Below are positions 62,190 to 64,000 of a stretch of DNA of 64,000 nt, piece after piece. Under the pieces are notes generated by a model that searched no databases, was not told the DNA's origin, and saw nothing but the letters and a program-made list of their open reading frames with translations. The DNA comes from Tridacna crocea (Eukaryota > Mollusca > Bivalvia > Cardiida > Cardiidae): NCBI GenBank assembly GCA_943736015.1, contig OX031063.1:34812172-34876171 (forward strand), written 5' to 3'. Every line of letters starts with the position of its first letter. Position 1 is the stretch's first letter. The position numbers were made by a program, and so were the translations under genes.

Positions 62190-63020
62190 TTGCTAGTTAA
62201 GTGAAATGAAACTTTTCAAGCAATGGTAAAACCCTGCAATGTATATCGGACAGTGTAGATCAGATATCAGACTGTACGTTCTGTGCAGCCTGATCTACAC
62301 TGTCGGCAAAAGTTTCTTGCGTCGCGCTTAACACCCTAATGATTAAGAGACAAAGAGCTTCTACTCACTTTTCTAAAAATTTCATCCACTTTTCAACAGT
62401 TTGTTGGGGTGGAAGGAGTGGTAACAGCTATCGTGGACCAGTTTCCAGGTTTCCTCAGGCGGGGCAATCGACGTGAGATATTTATAGGTTGTGTGTGTAT
62501 ACTACAGTTCCTTGTGGGGATTCCAATGGTTTGTCCAGTAAGTATACAACTCATACCTTTCAAACGAAATAAGAGTTGGTGTTAAGATAGCATTTCACAA
62601 AACATATTTGACTATAAGTTTACAACTACTACTTTTTTTTCTATTTCTGATCAATGTTTGATATTCAAATATTTCACATACATGTATTATGAATTCACAA
62701 AACTCAGCACTATTGTACTTGTTGGCAACAAAGTTTTGAAGGCGGTAAGAATTCAAGACGAAAACTGGTTAAATGGGTGATAAATTCGTTTTTAAGTAGT
62801 GTATAAATATCTTAACGTTTGATCTATCCAATTTGAAAGTAAGACGAAAGAAGTCCTCACGTGGGCTACATCGTCATACAAAAGCTGATGCCACTAATTA
62901 TTTTCTGTCTCTTTTTACAGGGCGGAATGTATGTGTTTCAACTGTTTGATTATTACTCTGGAAGCAGAATTATTCTGTTTGTTGCAGCCTTTATGTGTGT
63001 AGCAGTAGCCTGGTGTTACG
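19500..63020 (+). CDS. SLC6-family Na+/Cl- dependent transporter, gene 2 (3' incomplete, 11 exons)
   Basis: Plasma-membrane Na+/Cl- coupled solute symporter, paralogue of gene 1. Exons: 19500-19680, 48213-48344, 50497-50713, 51974-52105, 52665-52797, 55975-56109, 56810-56913, 57669-57793, 61604-61716, 62400-62537, 62921-63020. They splice in frame to 503 residues. TM1 has [10 protein letters not shown] (about 44-53). EL2 has the conserved Cys pair (145, 155) and six N-x-T sequons. TM6 has DAGTQIFFS with Gln318, TM7 has NSGTS, and TM8 ends GLDSQ. These are the usual Na1, Na2 and Cl- site elements, so an active transporter is plausible. TM1 [20 protein letters not shown] and NICP after TM2 recall creatine/GABA/taurine carriers. 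About 164 residues (TM11 to tail) are expected beyond the window, judged from gene 1. Substrate unresolved. Confidence 0.95.
19690..19712. repeat. (GAAT)n run at the exon 1 donor
   Basis: Five to six TGAA units begin ten bases after the exon 1/intron 1 boundary. Confidence 0.85.
19860..19935. repeat. Family J relic
   Basis: GCTAAATGCATCTGCAACAA and CCTGAGCAGTCCGTGG; only half of the palindrome remains. Confidence 0.5.
19984..20207 (-). mobile_element. MITE-A, intron 1
   Basis: TTAA at the left end. The hairpin has one mismatched base pair, and the right end TCTGGTAAAGAGTCA has lost the TTAA. Confidence 0.88.
20258..20518 (+). repeat. Family C palindromic MITE, copy 2
   Basis: Complete but diverged. 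The inverted ends are GCTTGCATCACGCGAA and GTGATGCAAGC. Both internal hairpins are recognisable (CTGCGCAGTCCGCGCAAGCT; GTGCAGATTGCGCAAGCTGG). Confidence 0.85.
21200..21420 (+). mobile_element. MITE-A relic
   Basis: TTTACCGGCCAAC left end, GTGGGAAAAGGAGAAAATGC, then an altered tip (CGGTCAGTGG). Confidence 0.7.
21811..21894. repeat. Family I palindrome, copy 1
   Basis: 84-bp hairpin: AAAACCTCGTAACTACAGCT, a short AACA-type loop, then the exact inverse. Outer parts CGGTTTGCTTC and GAAGCAAAACGG pair imperfectly. Other copies are at 50931-51010 and 63765-63843. Confidence 0.88.
22028..22195. repeat. Family F palindrome, diverged
   Basis: CCGTATTCACCAAACATTCT, GTAACACAAATTCTAATTTG and inverse parts match family F (see 25381-25578) at low similarity. 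Confidence 0.65.
22226..22332. repeat. Palindrome with a duplicated left arm
   Basis: AAATTTCACCTTTTATAACA and TGGCATCTC occur twice in direct order (22236 and 22271), then once inverted (to 22332). The second and third blocks form a 62-bp hairpin with a 4-base loop. Confidence 0.85.
22925..23152 (-). mobile_element. MITE-A subfamily 2, copy 1
   Basis: TTAA-flanked, with hairpin tip GAAATTGCTCGTTACGAGCA instead of AATGCTGGTTACCAGC, and right end GAGTATCTATGGAGTAAAGG. Copies at 55212-55428 and 61227-61455 share these differences. Confidence 0.88.
23270..23500 (+). mobile_element. MITE-A relic
   Basis: A decayed hairpin (AACAAAATGCTTATTATCAG) and a right end with ACCTGGGATTGATTCGTAAA. Confidence 0.65.
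23663..23730. repeat. Family J palindrome, best copy
   Basis: TCGAAAAGTTTCGACCCAGG, TCAGCCTGCGC, short loop, exact inverse. Other copies or relics: 26585-26690 (good), 2415-2520, 19860-19935, 37630-37705, 39910-39990 and 55130-55205. Confidence 0.88.
23703..24021 (+). repeat. Direct tandem duplication, 156-bp units
   Basis: Unit 1 is 23703-23858 and unit 2 is 23866-24021, period 163 bp, with only a few differences (for example AGAACCGC versus AGGACCGC, CAGCTGTTGAC versus CTGCTGTAGAC). The unit starts inside the family J hairpin, so unit 2 carries half a palindrome. Confidence 0.92.
24650..24780. repeat. CTGT/CCCG low-complexity stretch
   Basis: Runs of TGTCTGTCTG and CCCGCCGGCCCGCCCG on a T/C-rich background; no gene. 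Confidence 0.7.
25187..25254. repeat. Family K palindrome, intron 1
   Basis: GACAGTGTAGATCAAAGATT and inverse, centred on GCACGTTCTGTGC. Confidence 0.8.
25381..25578. repeat. Family F palindrome, near-perfect 198 bp
   Basis: Starts GGGCCCGTATTCACCAACCA and ends with its exact inverse. The centre is TTGGCTAAACCGAATGGTTT. Only a few internal mismatches interrupt the two ~95-bp arms. Related copies: 33513-33715, 60923-61035 (half), 22028-22195 (old). Confidence 0.92.
25643..26260. repeat. Family G copy split by a nested insertion
   Basis: Left piece 25643-25690 (TATTACCAATGATGTTCACG) and right piece 26199-26260 (TAATTTCGATCTGTAACCGA) are contiguous in other family G copies. The 508 bp between them is the family R insert. 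Confidence 0.75.
25691..26198. mobile_element. Family R insert within family G
   Basis: About 508 bp with short inverted ends: TCGAGTGTCCTTATTCC on the left and the inverse of GGAATACGGACACTCGA on the right. No protein is visible inside. Its borders are defined by the interrupted host repeat. Confidence 0.65.
26585..26690. repeat. Family J palindrome, copy 2
   Basis: GTATCGACCCAGATCAGCCT and inverse around GCGCAGACCGCGC; preceded by TTTAATGCATCTGC. Confidence 0.8.
27161..27197. repeat. Family K half-copy
   Basis: GTGCTGTCTGATCTTTATCT and ACACTGTC: right arm only. Confidence 0.5.
27310..27560 (+). mobile_element. MITE-A relic with internal duplication
   Basis: TTTTACCAGAAG left end. The block GTAGACTTGTCGAAAATGCA occurs twice in a row. 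The hairpin is heavily decayed (GGAGGAAATGCTGATTATCT). Confidence 0.6.
27957..29120 (+). mobile_element. Family L: TIR element with internal tandem units
   Basis: Ends TATACGCCCGAAGGG (27981) and its exact inverse CCCTTCGGGCGTATA (29103-29117). The interior has five ~156-bp tandem units starting GGGCAATAACT at about 28079, 28236, 28392, 28549 and 28704, then a GGAC array just inside the right end. I recall repeats of this style from bivalve genomes, but no family name can be given with confidence. It is not coding. Confidence 0.8.
29017..29080 (+). repeat. (GGAC)n array
   Basis: About 15 GGAC units with one GGACAGAC variant, inside the family L element. Confidence 0.95.
29120..31910. other. 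AT-rich stretch with a weak inverted repeat
   Basis: No gene. TTGTCAACCTATGAAATTG (29336) recurs inverted at about 31377, and AAAACCGGTAACA (29413) recurs inverted at about 31308, in the expected mirrored order. This suggests old inverted ends of a ~2.1-kb element whose interior has decayed. Confidence 0.45.
31912..32062 (+). mobile_element. MITE-A with internal deletion
   Basis: Both TTAA ends remain. The left hairpin arm is deleted, so AAAATAAAAG passes directly into TTCTCCTTTTCCCACAATG. Its right TTAA is shared with the next copy. Confidence 0.88.
32059..32276 (-). mobile_element. MITE-A, chained to the previous copy
   Basis: TTAACC left border shared with the deleted copy; TTAA at 32273-32276. 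The hairpin is diverged (AGTGAGAAAATGAGAAAAG). Confidence 0.82.
32691..32952 (+). repeat. Family C palindromic MITE, copy 3
   Basis: Near-consensus: GGCTTGCAACACGCGAAAAG, hairpin GCCTGCGCAGTCCGCGCAGG, AT linker, second hairpin CCTGCACGGACTGCGCAGG, inverted end. Its translations in both directions give [18 protein letters not shown] frames that are repeat artefacts. Confidence 0.92.
33513..33715. repeat. Family F palindrome, copy 2
   Basis: GGCCCGTATATACCAACGAT to its inverse GGTGAATACAGGCC. The left arm is disrupted by a T-run; the centre GGCTAAACCGAATGGTTTAG is intact. Confidence 0.9.
34060..34220. mobile_element. MITE-A relic
   Basis: CCTTTCTTTTTGCAATTTTA, GGAAAATGAGATAAAATGCA, and TTTTGTCGACTGCAAGTATT in order; the hairpin is mostly lost. 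Confidence 0.5.
34801..35024 (+). repeat. Family C palindromic MITE, copy 4
   Basis: Ends GGCCTGCAACACACGAAAAG and GTGCTGCAGGCC are intact. The first hairpin has lost its second arm; the second hairpin GCCTGCGCGGACTGCGCAGG is perfect. Confidence 0.92.
35391..35532. repeat. Family E palindrome, copy 1
   Basis: 142-bp hairpin: TTGTACGGTCAGGTGGCAGG, AACTTGTTCAGGGCTGTGG and inverse, centred on AACCGAAGGCG. It directly abuts the family D element on its right. Confidence 0.9.
35538..35944 (-). mobile_element. Family D element, copy 1
   Basis: About 400 bp with inverted ends TTATTATACTGCAAAG / CTTTGCAGTATAAT. The interior carries CAATGAAAACCGACGTCACT and GGGGCTTCCGAAAGGGAAAC. A long T-run and G-run lie near the left end. 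No coding capacity. Confidence 0.85.
36166..36202. repeat. (CATA)n microsatellite
   Basis: About nine ACAT units. Confidence 0.95.
36270..36932 (-). pseudogene. LINE ORF2 C-terminal relic
   Basis: On the minus strand, a 141-residue frame (36507-36932) reads [55 protein letters not shown] and [14 protein letters not shown]. This layout matches what I know from the region after the reverse transcriptase in mollusc and other invertebrate non-LTR elements. A second frame (36270-36488; [34 protein letters not shown]) looks like the extreme C-terminus, displaced by a frameshift and a deletion of the expected Cys-rich piece. The catalytic domains are absent, so it is dead. The assignment is by recalled pattern and is moderately sure. 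Confidence 0.55.
37167..37279. repeat. (AATC)n microsatellite, interrupted
   Basis: AATCAATCAATC blocks on both sides of an ACTCACTCACTC block. Confidence 0.95.
37630..37705. repeat. Family J relic
   Basis: AAAAGAGGGTTTATTTCATC, GTATCGACTCAGATCAACCT; the right arm is deleted. Confidence 0.55.
37787..38248 (-). repeat. Family G palindromic element, copy 2
   Basis: Full inverted copy of 17868-18321: asymmetric part first, hairpin last (38100-38230), with TTTCATCTCGTGAACACCAT and inverse, centre TGGCTGCGCCACTCG. Confidence 0.88.
38340..38690 (+). repeat. Family H palindromic element, copy 1
   Basis: An asymmetric 180-bp head (CCTAGCAGTGAAATCCTGGA) followed by a 165-bp hairpin, GGATAATCAACTGGTTATTT to its inverse, centre CTCGTGCTGCGCACTCG. 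An inverted partner lies at 59840-60160. Confidence 0.88.
38685..39064 (+). mobile_element. Family D element, copy 2
   Basis: TATACTGCAAAGAGATTTCT to TTTGAAGTATAATAA. It contains two CAGTGACGTCAGTTT motifs. It abuts the family H hairpin with only a few shared bases. Confidence 0.85.
39910..39990. repeat. Family J relic
   Basis: ATCGACTCAGGTCAGCCTTA, ACGGACCGGGCTGGCT; partial hairpin. Confidence 0.5.
40040..40170 (+). repeat. Family C, 3' half (copy 5)
   Basis: Starts in the AT linker (AACAGAAAACTGCATAAAAG) and keeps the second hairpin and the right inverted end (TTTTGCAAGCCATT). The 5' half is missing. Confidence 0.85.
40349..40578 (+). mobile_element. MITE-A with 17-bp inverted ends
   Basis: TTAACCCTTTCCCAAACAA on the left and TTGTTTGGGAAAGGGTTA on the right are exact inverses over 17-18 bases, the best terminal match in the window. 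The hairpin has one mismatch. Confidence 0.93.
40777..41034 (+). repeat. Direct tandem duplication, ~125-bp period
   Basis: CATGAA..CTTTTTAAGCCCTATG opens both units (40777 and 40902), and TTTTCCCTGTTCTTTTGC closes both. The second unit has a short AGAGAG insertion. Confidence 0.92.
41260..41400 (+). mobile_element. MITE-A relic
   Basis: AGGAAATGCTAGTACCAAAA, TTTTCTCCTGTTTCCGAC, CTATCTCTTTCAGGCTG in the usual order. Confidence 0.55.
43690..43847. repeat. Family O palindrome, near-perfect 158 bp
   Basis: GGGTTGAGTGCACATTTTTG to its exact inverse. The centre is ATAACGCCCTTCGGGCGTTA. Only one or two mismatches interrupt ~75-bp arms. Only one copy was found in this window. Confidence 0.9.
44113..44320 (-). 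mobile_element. MITE-A relic
   Basis: AACCCTTAACAAAACAACC, TGAGAAAGAAAGCTTTGAAA, TTTTCTCTTTTTCCCACAT, then CGACGTCTAAAGTGCTTTCG. The left hairpin arm is mostly deleted. Confidence 0.65.
44560..45040. repeat. Unclassified diverged repeat block
   Basis: Blocks at about 44843-44926 and 44951-45036 repeat a CCCGACCACAGCCCG / CTTTCTAAGAACAGGTTT pattern with many differences, and GACGGAGTG recurs earlier. The origin is unknown; no open frame of note. Confidence 0.5.
45284..45350. repeat. Family K palindrome, best copy
   Basis: 67 bp: GGCAGTGTAGATCTAAGATC, AGACTGCAC, short loop, exact inverse ending ACACTGTCC. Upstream ACTGCTAAGCGCGACTCATT is shared with several other copies. Family members in the window: 1012, 9021, 9743, 13030, 15062, 25187, 27161, 48530, 51078, 53980, 61850, 62246 and 63591. 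Confidence 0.9.
45741..45830. repeat. Family G half-copy
   Basis: Right hairpin arm only: CCGCCACTCGTGAAAATATT, TCGATGAAATAAATTTCGAT. Confidence 0.85.
45880..46030 (+). mobile_element. MITE-A relic
   Basis: GCATTTGCAGGAGACAAACA, CAGTGTGAGAAAAAAGCAGA, and CATTTTCTACTTTTCACACG. Confidence 0.7.
46029..46247 (+). repeat. Direct tandem duplication, ~118-bp period
   Basis: GATCAGCGATTGTCCGAACT (first unit) and AATCAGCGATTGTTCGAACT (second), both ending AAGATCTGGTTCAGCTCTAA. About 10% divergence. Confidence 0.88.
46735..46787. repeat. (ATC)n microsatellite
   Basis: ATCATCATC with CGTCGTC variants, directly before a family C copy. Confidence 0.95.
46948..47292 (+). mobile_element. Family D element, copy 3 (nested)
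   Basis: TTATACTGCAAAGAAATTTC to TTTGCAGTATAATAA, with the paired CAGTGACGTCAGTTT motifs of copy 2. Confidence 0.88.
47298..47440. repeat. Family E palindrome, copy 2 (nested)
   Basis: TTGTACGGTCAGGTGGCAGG to its perfect inverse, centred on CGCCTTCGGCTCGGGGCG. It joins family D through the same AATAAAT-TTGT junction seen at 35532-35538. Confidence 0.92.
47817..47890. repeat. (TATG)n microsatellite
   Basis: TATGTATGTATG with a few CATT variants. Confidence 0.95.
47954..48178 (-). mobile_element. MITE-A, 34 bp before exon 2
   Basis: TTAACCCTTTACTAC left end. The hairpin is moderately diverged (GTAGCTAGC tip). The right end TTGTCGTTTGGTAAG runs up to the pyrimidine tract of the exon 2 acceptor. 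Confidence 0.88.
48213..48344 (+). CDS. Gene 2 exon 2: TM2
   Basis: 132 bp, phase 1 at both ends. It encodes [20 protein letters not shown] (TM2), [20 protein letters not shown] and FFRG. It joins exon 1 to give the canonical KNGGGAFLIPY. The acceptor is preceded by a MITE-A copy ending 34 bp upstream. Confidence 0.95.
48530..48598. repeat. Family K palindrome, intron 2
   Basis: GTAAATCAAGATCAGACTAC and inverse. Confidence 0.75.
49655..50345 (-). repeat. Family Q ~700-bp repeat, copy 2
   Basis: Inverse of 13975-14680: GAGAGTACTCATGACAAAGT, TATTGGTGGTCTCCCTTTAA near one end, and GAACTCATAGTGGTATTTTC near the other. Confidence 0.72.
50400..50472 (-). mobile_element. MITE-A terminal fragment before exon 3
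   Basis: Only the end beyond the hairpin remains: TTTGTCGTCTGCAAATGCTT, AAAATTTTGTCGTCTGATAA. It stops 24 bp before the exon 3 acceptor. Confidence 0.8.
50497..50713 (+). CDS. Gene 2 exon 3: TM3 and start of EL2
   Basis: 217 bp, encoding [20 protein letters not shown] and [12 protein letters not shown] (TM3), then the EL2 start with [12 protein letters not shown], matching the family's disulphide pair. It includes sequons at Asn165 and Asn171. Donor GTGAGT after two bases of an Asn codon. Confidence 0.94.
50931..51010. repeat. Family I palindrome, copy 2
   Basis: TCGTCGGTTTATTTCAAAAA, CCTCGTAACTACAGCTTG and a slightly eroded inverse. Confidence 0.85.
51078..51150. repeat. Family K palindrome, intron 3
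   Basis: GGACAATGTAGATCAAGATA and an eroded inverse. Confidence 0.6.
51723..51952 (+). mobile_element. MITE-A, 21 bp before exon 4
   Basis: TTAACTCTTTACC left end; right end GGTAAAGAGTTTA. The hairpin is nearly perfect. Together with exon 4's short TTCCTTTCTGTGACAG tract, it is the closest MITE/acceptor pair in the window. Confidence 0.92.
51974..52105 (+). CDS. Gene 2 exon 4: glycosylated EL2
   Basis: 132 bp in phase 2. It completes Asn177 of an N-I-T sequon and adds sequons at Asn185, Asn198 and Asn203 ([15 protein letters not shown]). It ends VEPVTEYWE, the conserved end of EL2. Acceptor GTGACAG, donor GTAAGT. A MITE-A copy ends 21 bp before the exon. Confidence 0.93.
52190..52300 (+). 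mobile_element. MITE-A relic
   Basis: TGGGAAAAGGAGAAAATTCT, then CCAGCATTTTCTCCTTTTTC, with poorly preserved flanks. It begins 85 bp after the exon 4 donor. Confidence 0.72.
52665..52797 (+). CDS. Gene 2 exon 5: TM4
   Basis: 133 bp, encoding [20 protein letters not shown] and TM4, ending [16 protein letters not shown] across the exon 4/5 join and CKGIRSSGK are strong family markers. Donor GTGCGT. Confidence 0.95.
53328..53565 (+). mobile_element. MITE-A, intron 5
   Basis: TTAAGTCATTACC to GGTAATGGGTTAA; the hairpin is perfect; a small insertion (CATGGATTAG) precedes it. Confidence 0.93.
53653..53862 (+). mobile_element. MITE-A, intron 5
   Basis: TTAACTCTTTACC left end; hairpin arms carry small deletions (GTGGGAAGTGGAG); the right end is decayed. 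Confidence 0.8.
53980..54045. repeat. Family K palindrome, intron 5
   Basis: GCCAGTGTAGATCAAAGATC and inverse. Confidence 0.8.
54080..54310 (-). mobile_element. MITE-A, intron 5
   Basis: CCTATTACCACACAATTCCC left end, TTAA at the right. One mismatch in the hairpin. Confidence 0.92.
54497..54731 (-). mobile_element. MITE-A, intron 5
   Basis: TTAACCCATTACC to GGTAATGAGTTTAA; the hairpin has two perfect 30-bp arms with a GGTCACC tip. Confidence 0.93.
55130..55205. repeat. Family J relic
   Basis: GTATTGAACCTGGTCAGCCA, GCGCAGTCTGTGCAGGCTGA. Confidence 0.6.
55212..55428 (+). mobile_element. MITE-A subfamily 2, copy 2
   Basis: TTAATCCTTTACTCCATAGA left end and GGGGTAAAAGGTTAA right end. One hairpin arm has lost about 10 bases at the tip (GTGACGAGC). 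It is closely related to 61227-61455 through the ACATAAGAAACGGCTTCATC block. Confidence 0.92.
55548..55680 (-). mobile_element. MITE-A with deletion, chained
   Basis: GGAAAAACATGCTGGTAACC passes directly into AGACTGAAATTGTCGTCAGC, so one hairpin arm is gone. Its right TTAA starts the next copy. Confidence 0.8.
55677..55904 (+). mobile_element. MITE-A, 70 bp before exon 6
   Basis: TTAACTCATTACC to GGCAAAGGGTTAA. The hairpin has several mismatches (CTTTCCCCCCGATG). Confidence 0.9.
55975..56109 (+). CDS. Gene 2 exon 6: TM5 and EL3
   Basis: 135 bp, phase 0. It encodes [20 protein letters not shown] (TM5), then [20 protein letters not shown] and NDTQ. The KV join with exon 5 fits the family. The acceptor is TATAG and the donor GTAAAT, a weaker splice pair than its neighbours. 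Confidence 0.93.
56128..56302 (+). repeat. Family C, 5' truncated (copy 7)
   Basis: Begins inside the first hairpin, 19 bp after the exon 6 donor. The linker and second hairpin (GTGGACTGCGCAGGCTGATC) are intact. Confidence 0.85.
56441..56703 (+). repeat. Family C palindromic MITE, copy 8
   Basis: Complete. The first hairpin GCCTGCGCAGTCCGCGCAGG is perfect; the second is altered (GACTGCAAACGC). It ends about 106 bp before exon 7. Confidence 0.92.
56810..56913 (+). CDS. Gene 2 exon 7: TM6
   Basis: 104 bp, encoding [20 protein letters not shown] and [14 protein letters not shown] plus two bases of Arg. Gln and Ser of TQIFFS are the TM6 chloride-site positions. The unwound SxSxG segment and GSYNKF are family-typical. 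The equivalent exon of gene 1 is not in the window. Confidence 0.95.
56914..57668 (+). other. Intron 7 of gene 2
   Basis: 755 bp, AT-rich with ATCATC-like patches; no repeat family member or gene recognised. Confidence 0.75.
57669..57793 (+). CDS. Gene 2 exon 8: TM7
   Basis: 125 bp, encoding [20 protein letters not shown] and the EL4 start ending DVAEAG. Asn354/Ser355 occupy the TM7 ion-site positions. It differs from gene 1's exon at 7 of 42 residues. Donor GTATGT. Confidence 0.95.
58562..58803 (+). repeat. Family C palindromic MITE, copy 9
   Basis: GGCCTGCAACACGCGAAAAG to ATTGCAAGCCA. The first hairpin is reduced; the second, GTACGGTCTGCGCAGGCTGA, is recognisable. Nested inside the foldback element. 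Confidence 0.9.
59540..59757 (-). mobile_element. MITE-A, nested in foldback
   Basis: TTAACCCATTGCC to CGTAATGGGTTAA: conserved ends, but a strongly eroded hairpin (GGAGAAATAACTTTTTAAAA). Confidence 0.8.
59840..60160 (-). repeat. Family H palindromic element, copy 2
   Basis: Hairpin around CTCGTGCTGCGCACTCG first, then the asymmetric head ending GGATTTCACTGCTAGG. The outermost ~20 bp of one hairpin arm is missing. Confidence 0.85.
60923..61035. repeat. Family F, left half
   Basis: CCCTATTCACCAACCATTCC, AAAACTTCTGATTGGCTGAA, then a broken second arm directly before the SINE. Confidence 0.75.
61050..61226 (+). repeat. tRNA-derived SINE
   Basis: RNA polymerase III boxes are visible: A box TGGTAGAGAGG (61072-61082) and B box GGTTCGATTCC (61110-61120). 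A perfect T-arm is formed by GTGGG and CCCAC. The acceptor stem does not pair properly, so it is not a functional tRNA. The body contains GTTAAACCGAGGTGCCGTGT and CACCGTGCACGTAAAAGAAC, which I recall as part of a conserved domain in SINEs of many marine invertebrates; that match needs a database check. It is bounded on the right by a MITE-A. Confidence 0.75.
61227..61455 (+). mobile_element. MITE-A subfamily 2, copy 3
   Basis: TTAACCCTTTACTCCATAGA to GGGGTAAAGGGTTAA. Hairpin GTGGCAAAAGGTGAAATTGC with a CGTGACG tip, one mismatch. Very similar to 55212-55428. Confidence 0.93.
61484..61510. repeat. Poly-C run (27)
   Basis: 27 consecutive C residues about 95 bp upstream of exon 9; the length may be affected by sequencing or assembly error. 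Confidence 0.9.
61604..61716 (+). CDS. Gene 2 exon 9: EL4 and TM8
   Basis: 113 bp, encoding [20 protein letters not shown] and TM8 ending GLDSQ (residues 420-424). Acceptor TTTTACAG, donor GTATAG. A 27-base poly-C run lies about 95 bp upstream. Confidence 0.95.
61850..61925. repeat. Family K relic
   Basis: GACAGTTTAGACTGTACATC and a poorly paired inverse. Confidence 0.4.
62046..62187. repeat. (CT)n microsatellite
   Basis: CTCTCT runs with TGT and TTT interruptions, longest pure stretch at about 62148-62185. Confidence 0.93.
62246..62305. repeat. Family K palindrome, intron 9
   Basis: GGACAGTGTAGATCAGATAT and inverse; a short deletion in the right arm. Confidence 0.8.
62400..62537 (+). CDS. 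Gene 2 exon 10: TM9
   Basis: 138 bp, phase 0, encoding [24 protein letters not shown]-type loop residues and TM9 to GIPMVCP. Six residues differ from gene 1's exon at 2167-2304, most of them inside TM9. Donor GTAAGT. Confidence 0.95.
62921..63020 (+). CDS. Gene 2 exon 11: TM10
   Basis: 100 bp, encoding [20 protein letters not shown] and ending AWCYG, phase 1 out. Donor GTAATC. The remaining exons (TM11, TM12, tail) are not found in 63021-64000. Confidence 0.95.
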
Positions 63021-63590
63021 GTAATCTACAATTGTTGTTGTTGACTTTTATTTTCTTGTTGTATTTATTGCAAGACTATTGTCAGTAGTTGTGATGACTA
63101 CAGGGCAGGAGTTACAAGGTATGGCCATTAACGATGATTTTTTTTTTTGGGGGGGGGGGGGGGGGCGAAGCATTTTTTTTCTTTGCTTTTCACATTGTGC
63201 CAGCTCTTACGAACAAAAAAATGCATACGTGAAATACAAACCTCTTTTGGCGGAATTCGAAACCATGACGGGCAAATATCCTCGTTTATAAAATAACCTT
63301 TGAGATACTGTGATACCTCCACAACGCATTTGTTGGGTATTATAAGAAGCCATACATGAAGCAGTGGTCTCCCGTAACACAACCCTACTTAAACTCATCA
63401 TTTATGGATAACTCGAAGCCTTATACCAAGCAGAAAGTCCGTGTTTCGGACATGAAATGGGGTCAGTTATTTGCCCTTAATTTGATTGAGACTCTTATCT
63501 GCACTGTTAACCCTTATCCTGCTGAATAAGTGTACAGAAAATTTCAAGCCGTTGTATAAACCCAAATTTTGTGTTTCAAGTTTATTTTTG

Positions 63591-63653
63591 AGTGTGGATC
63601 TCAGTTCAGACTGCACGTTTTGTGCAATTAGATCTTCATCCATACGGTCTGCA
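63591..63653. repeat. Family K palindrome, intron 11
   Basis: GTGTGGATCTCAGTTCAGAC and an eroded inverse. Confidence 0.6.
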
Positions 63654-63764
63654 AAAGATCTCTGAGTTGGGCCTGGCAACATACGGTCTGAAAGGATTTC
63701 TTGATGTGATTTGTCAAATAAATCTATACCAAATTAATCCTGCTCCTGCTGTTAATCGTGATAA

Positions 63765-63843
63765 CGTCGGTTTACTTCAAAAACCTCGTAACTACAGCTT
63801 GAAATAAGCTGTAGTTACGAGGTTTTTGATGTAAACCGACGAT
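63765..63843. repeat. Family I palindrome, copy 3
   Basis: CGTCGGTTTACTTCAAAAAC, CTCGTAACTACAGCTTGAA, then the inverse; almost perfect over 79 bp. Confidence 0.92.
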
Positions 63844-64000
63844 AATCATTTAGTGTGCATTCTCAATTTTGACATAAAACGCAGAATTATTTATATGCAT
63901 TGATCTACCAACCATTTTTTTAATCGAGAAAACCAAGAAACTAAATTACCTTTTCTCTAAATACGTAATATACAACCCGTTCATTCATTCCTTCATTAAT

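Larger units (their letters stand above)
63021..64000 (+). other. Start of intron 11 of gene 2
   Basis: Contains an adjacent T-run and G-run (63138-63165), family K (63591-63653) and family I (63765-63843). The TM11 exon expected next, by comparison with gene 1, is not present. Confidence 0.75.

Noticed and set aside
63104-63300. A further SLC6 exon after TM10 in gene 2
   Set aside because: Open frames here lack the VNRFYDNLE pattern expected for the next exon and contain poly-G translation.

Overview
The window is nuclear DNA of an animal, most likely a bivalve mollusc. It holds short exons with GT/AG borders, AT-rich introns, no compact gene packing, and a heavy load of short palindromic repeats. 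A heterodont bivalve such as Dreissena would fit the repeat style, but that is an impression from memory, not a demonstrated identification.

The only protein-coding content I can support is two neighbouring plus-strand genes of the SLC6 (sodium- and chloride-dependent neurotransmitter/osmolyte symporter) family. Gene 1 enters from the left edge. Its last eight coding exons lie at 826-10966 and cover TM7 to the C-terminus (322 residues). Gene 2 starts at ATG 19500, and eleven exons run to 63020, covering the N-terminus to TM10 (503 residues). Its last exons lie beyond the right edge. The four exon types present in both genes have identical lengths (125, 113, 138 and 100 bp) and identical phases, and the proteins differ at about 17 of 160 aligned residues. 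They are therefore a tandem duplicate pair. TM1, EL2 and TM6-TM8 resemble the GABA/taurine/creatine branch of SLC6; the substrate cannot be fixed from sequence alone.

Layout: 1-825, upstream intron of gene 1; 826-10966, gene 1, whose 4.8-kb fourth visible intron contains a 3.9-kb foldback element built of minisatellite units; 10967-19499, intergenic and repeat-rich; 19500-19680, exon 1 of gene 2; 19681-48212, a 28.5-kb first intron that is almost wholly repeat; 48213-63020, exons 2-11; 63021-64000, intron.

The repeats are the most unusual part. The dominant family, called MITE-A here, is a ~229-bp TTAA-flanked element with short terminal inverted repeats and a near-perfect 60-bp central hairpin, suggestive of a non-autonomous piggyBac-type element. 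I count about 38 copies or relics, some chained head-to-tail through shared TTAA sites, and eight end within 100 bp upstream of an SLC6 splice acceptor. Other palindromic families (named C to R here), two foldback elements, nested insertions, a LINE relic, a tRNA-derived SINE and simple repeats fill the rest. No intact transposase, reverse transcriptase or other autonomous mobile gene was found, and nothing prokaryotic (operons, CRISPR) is present.
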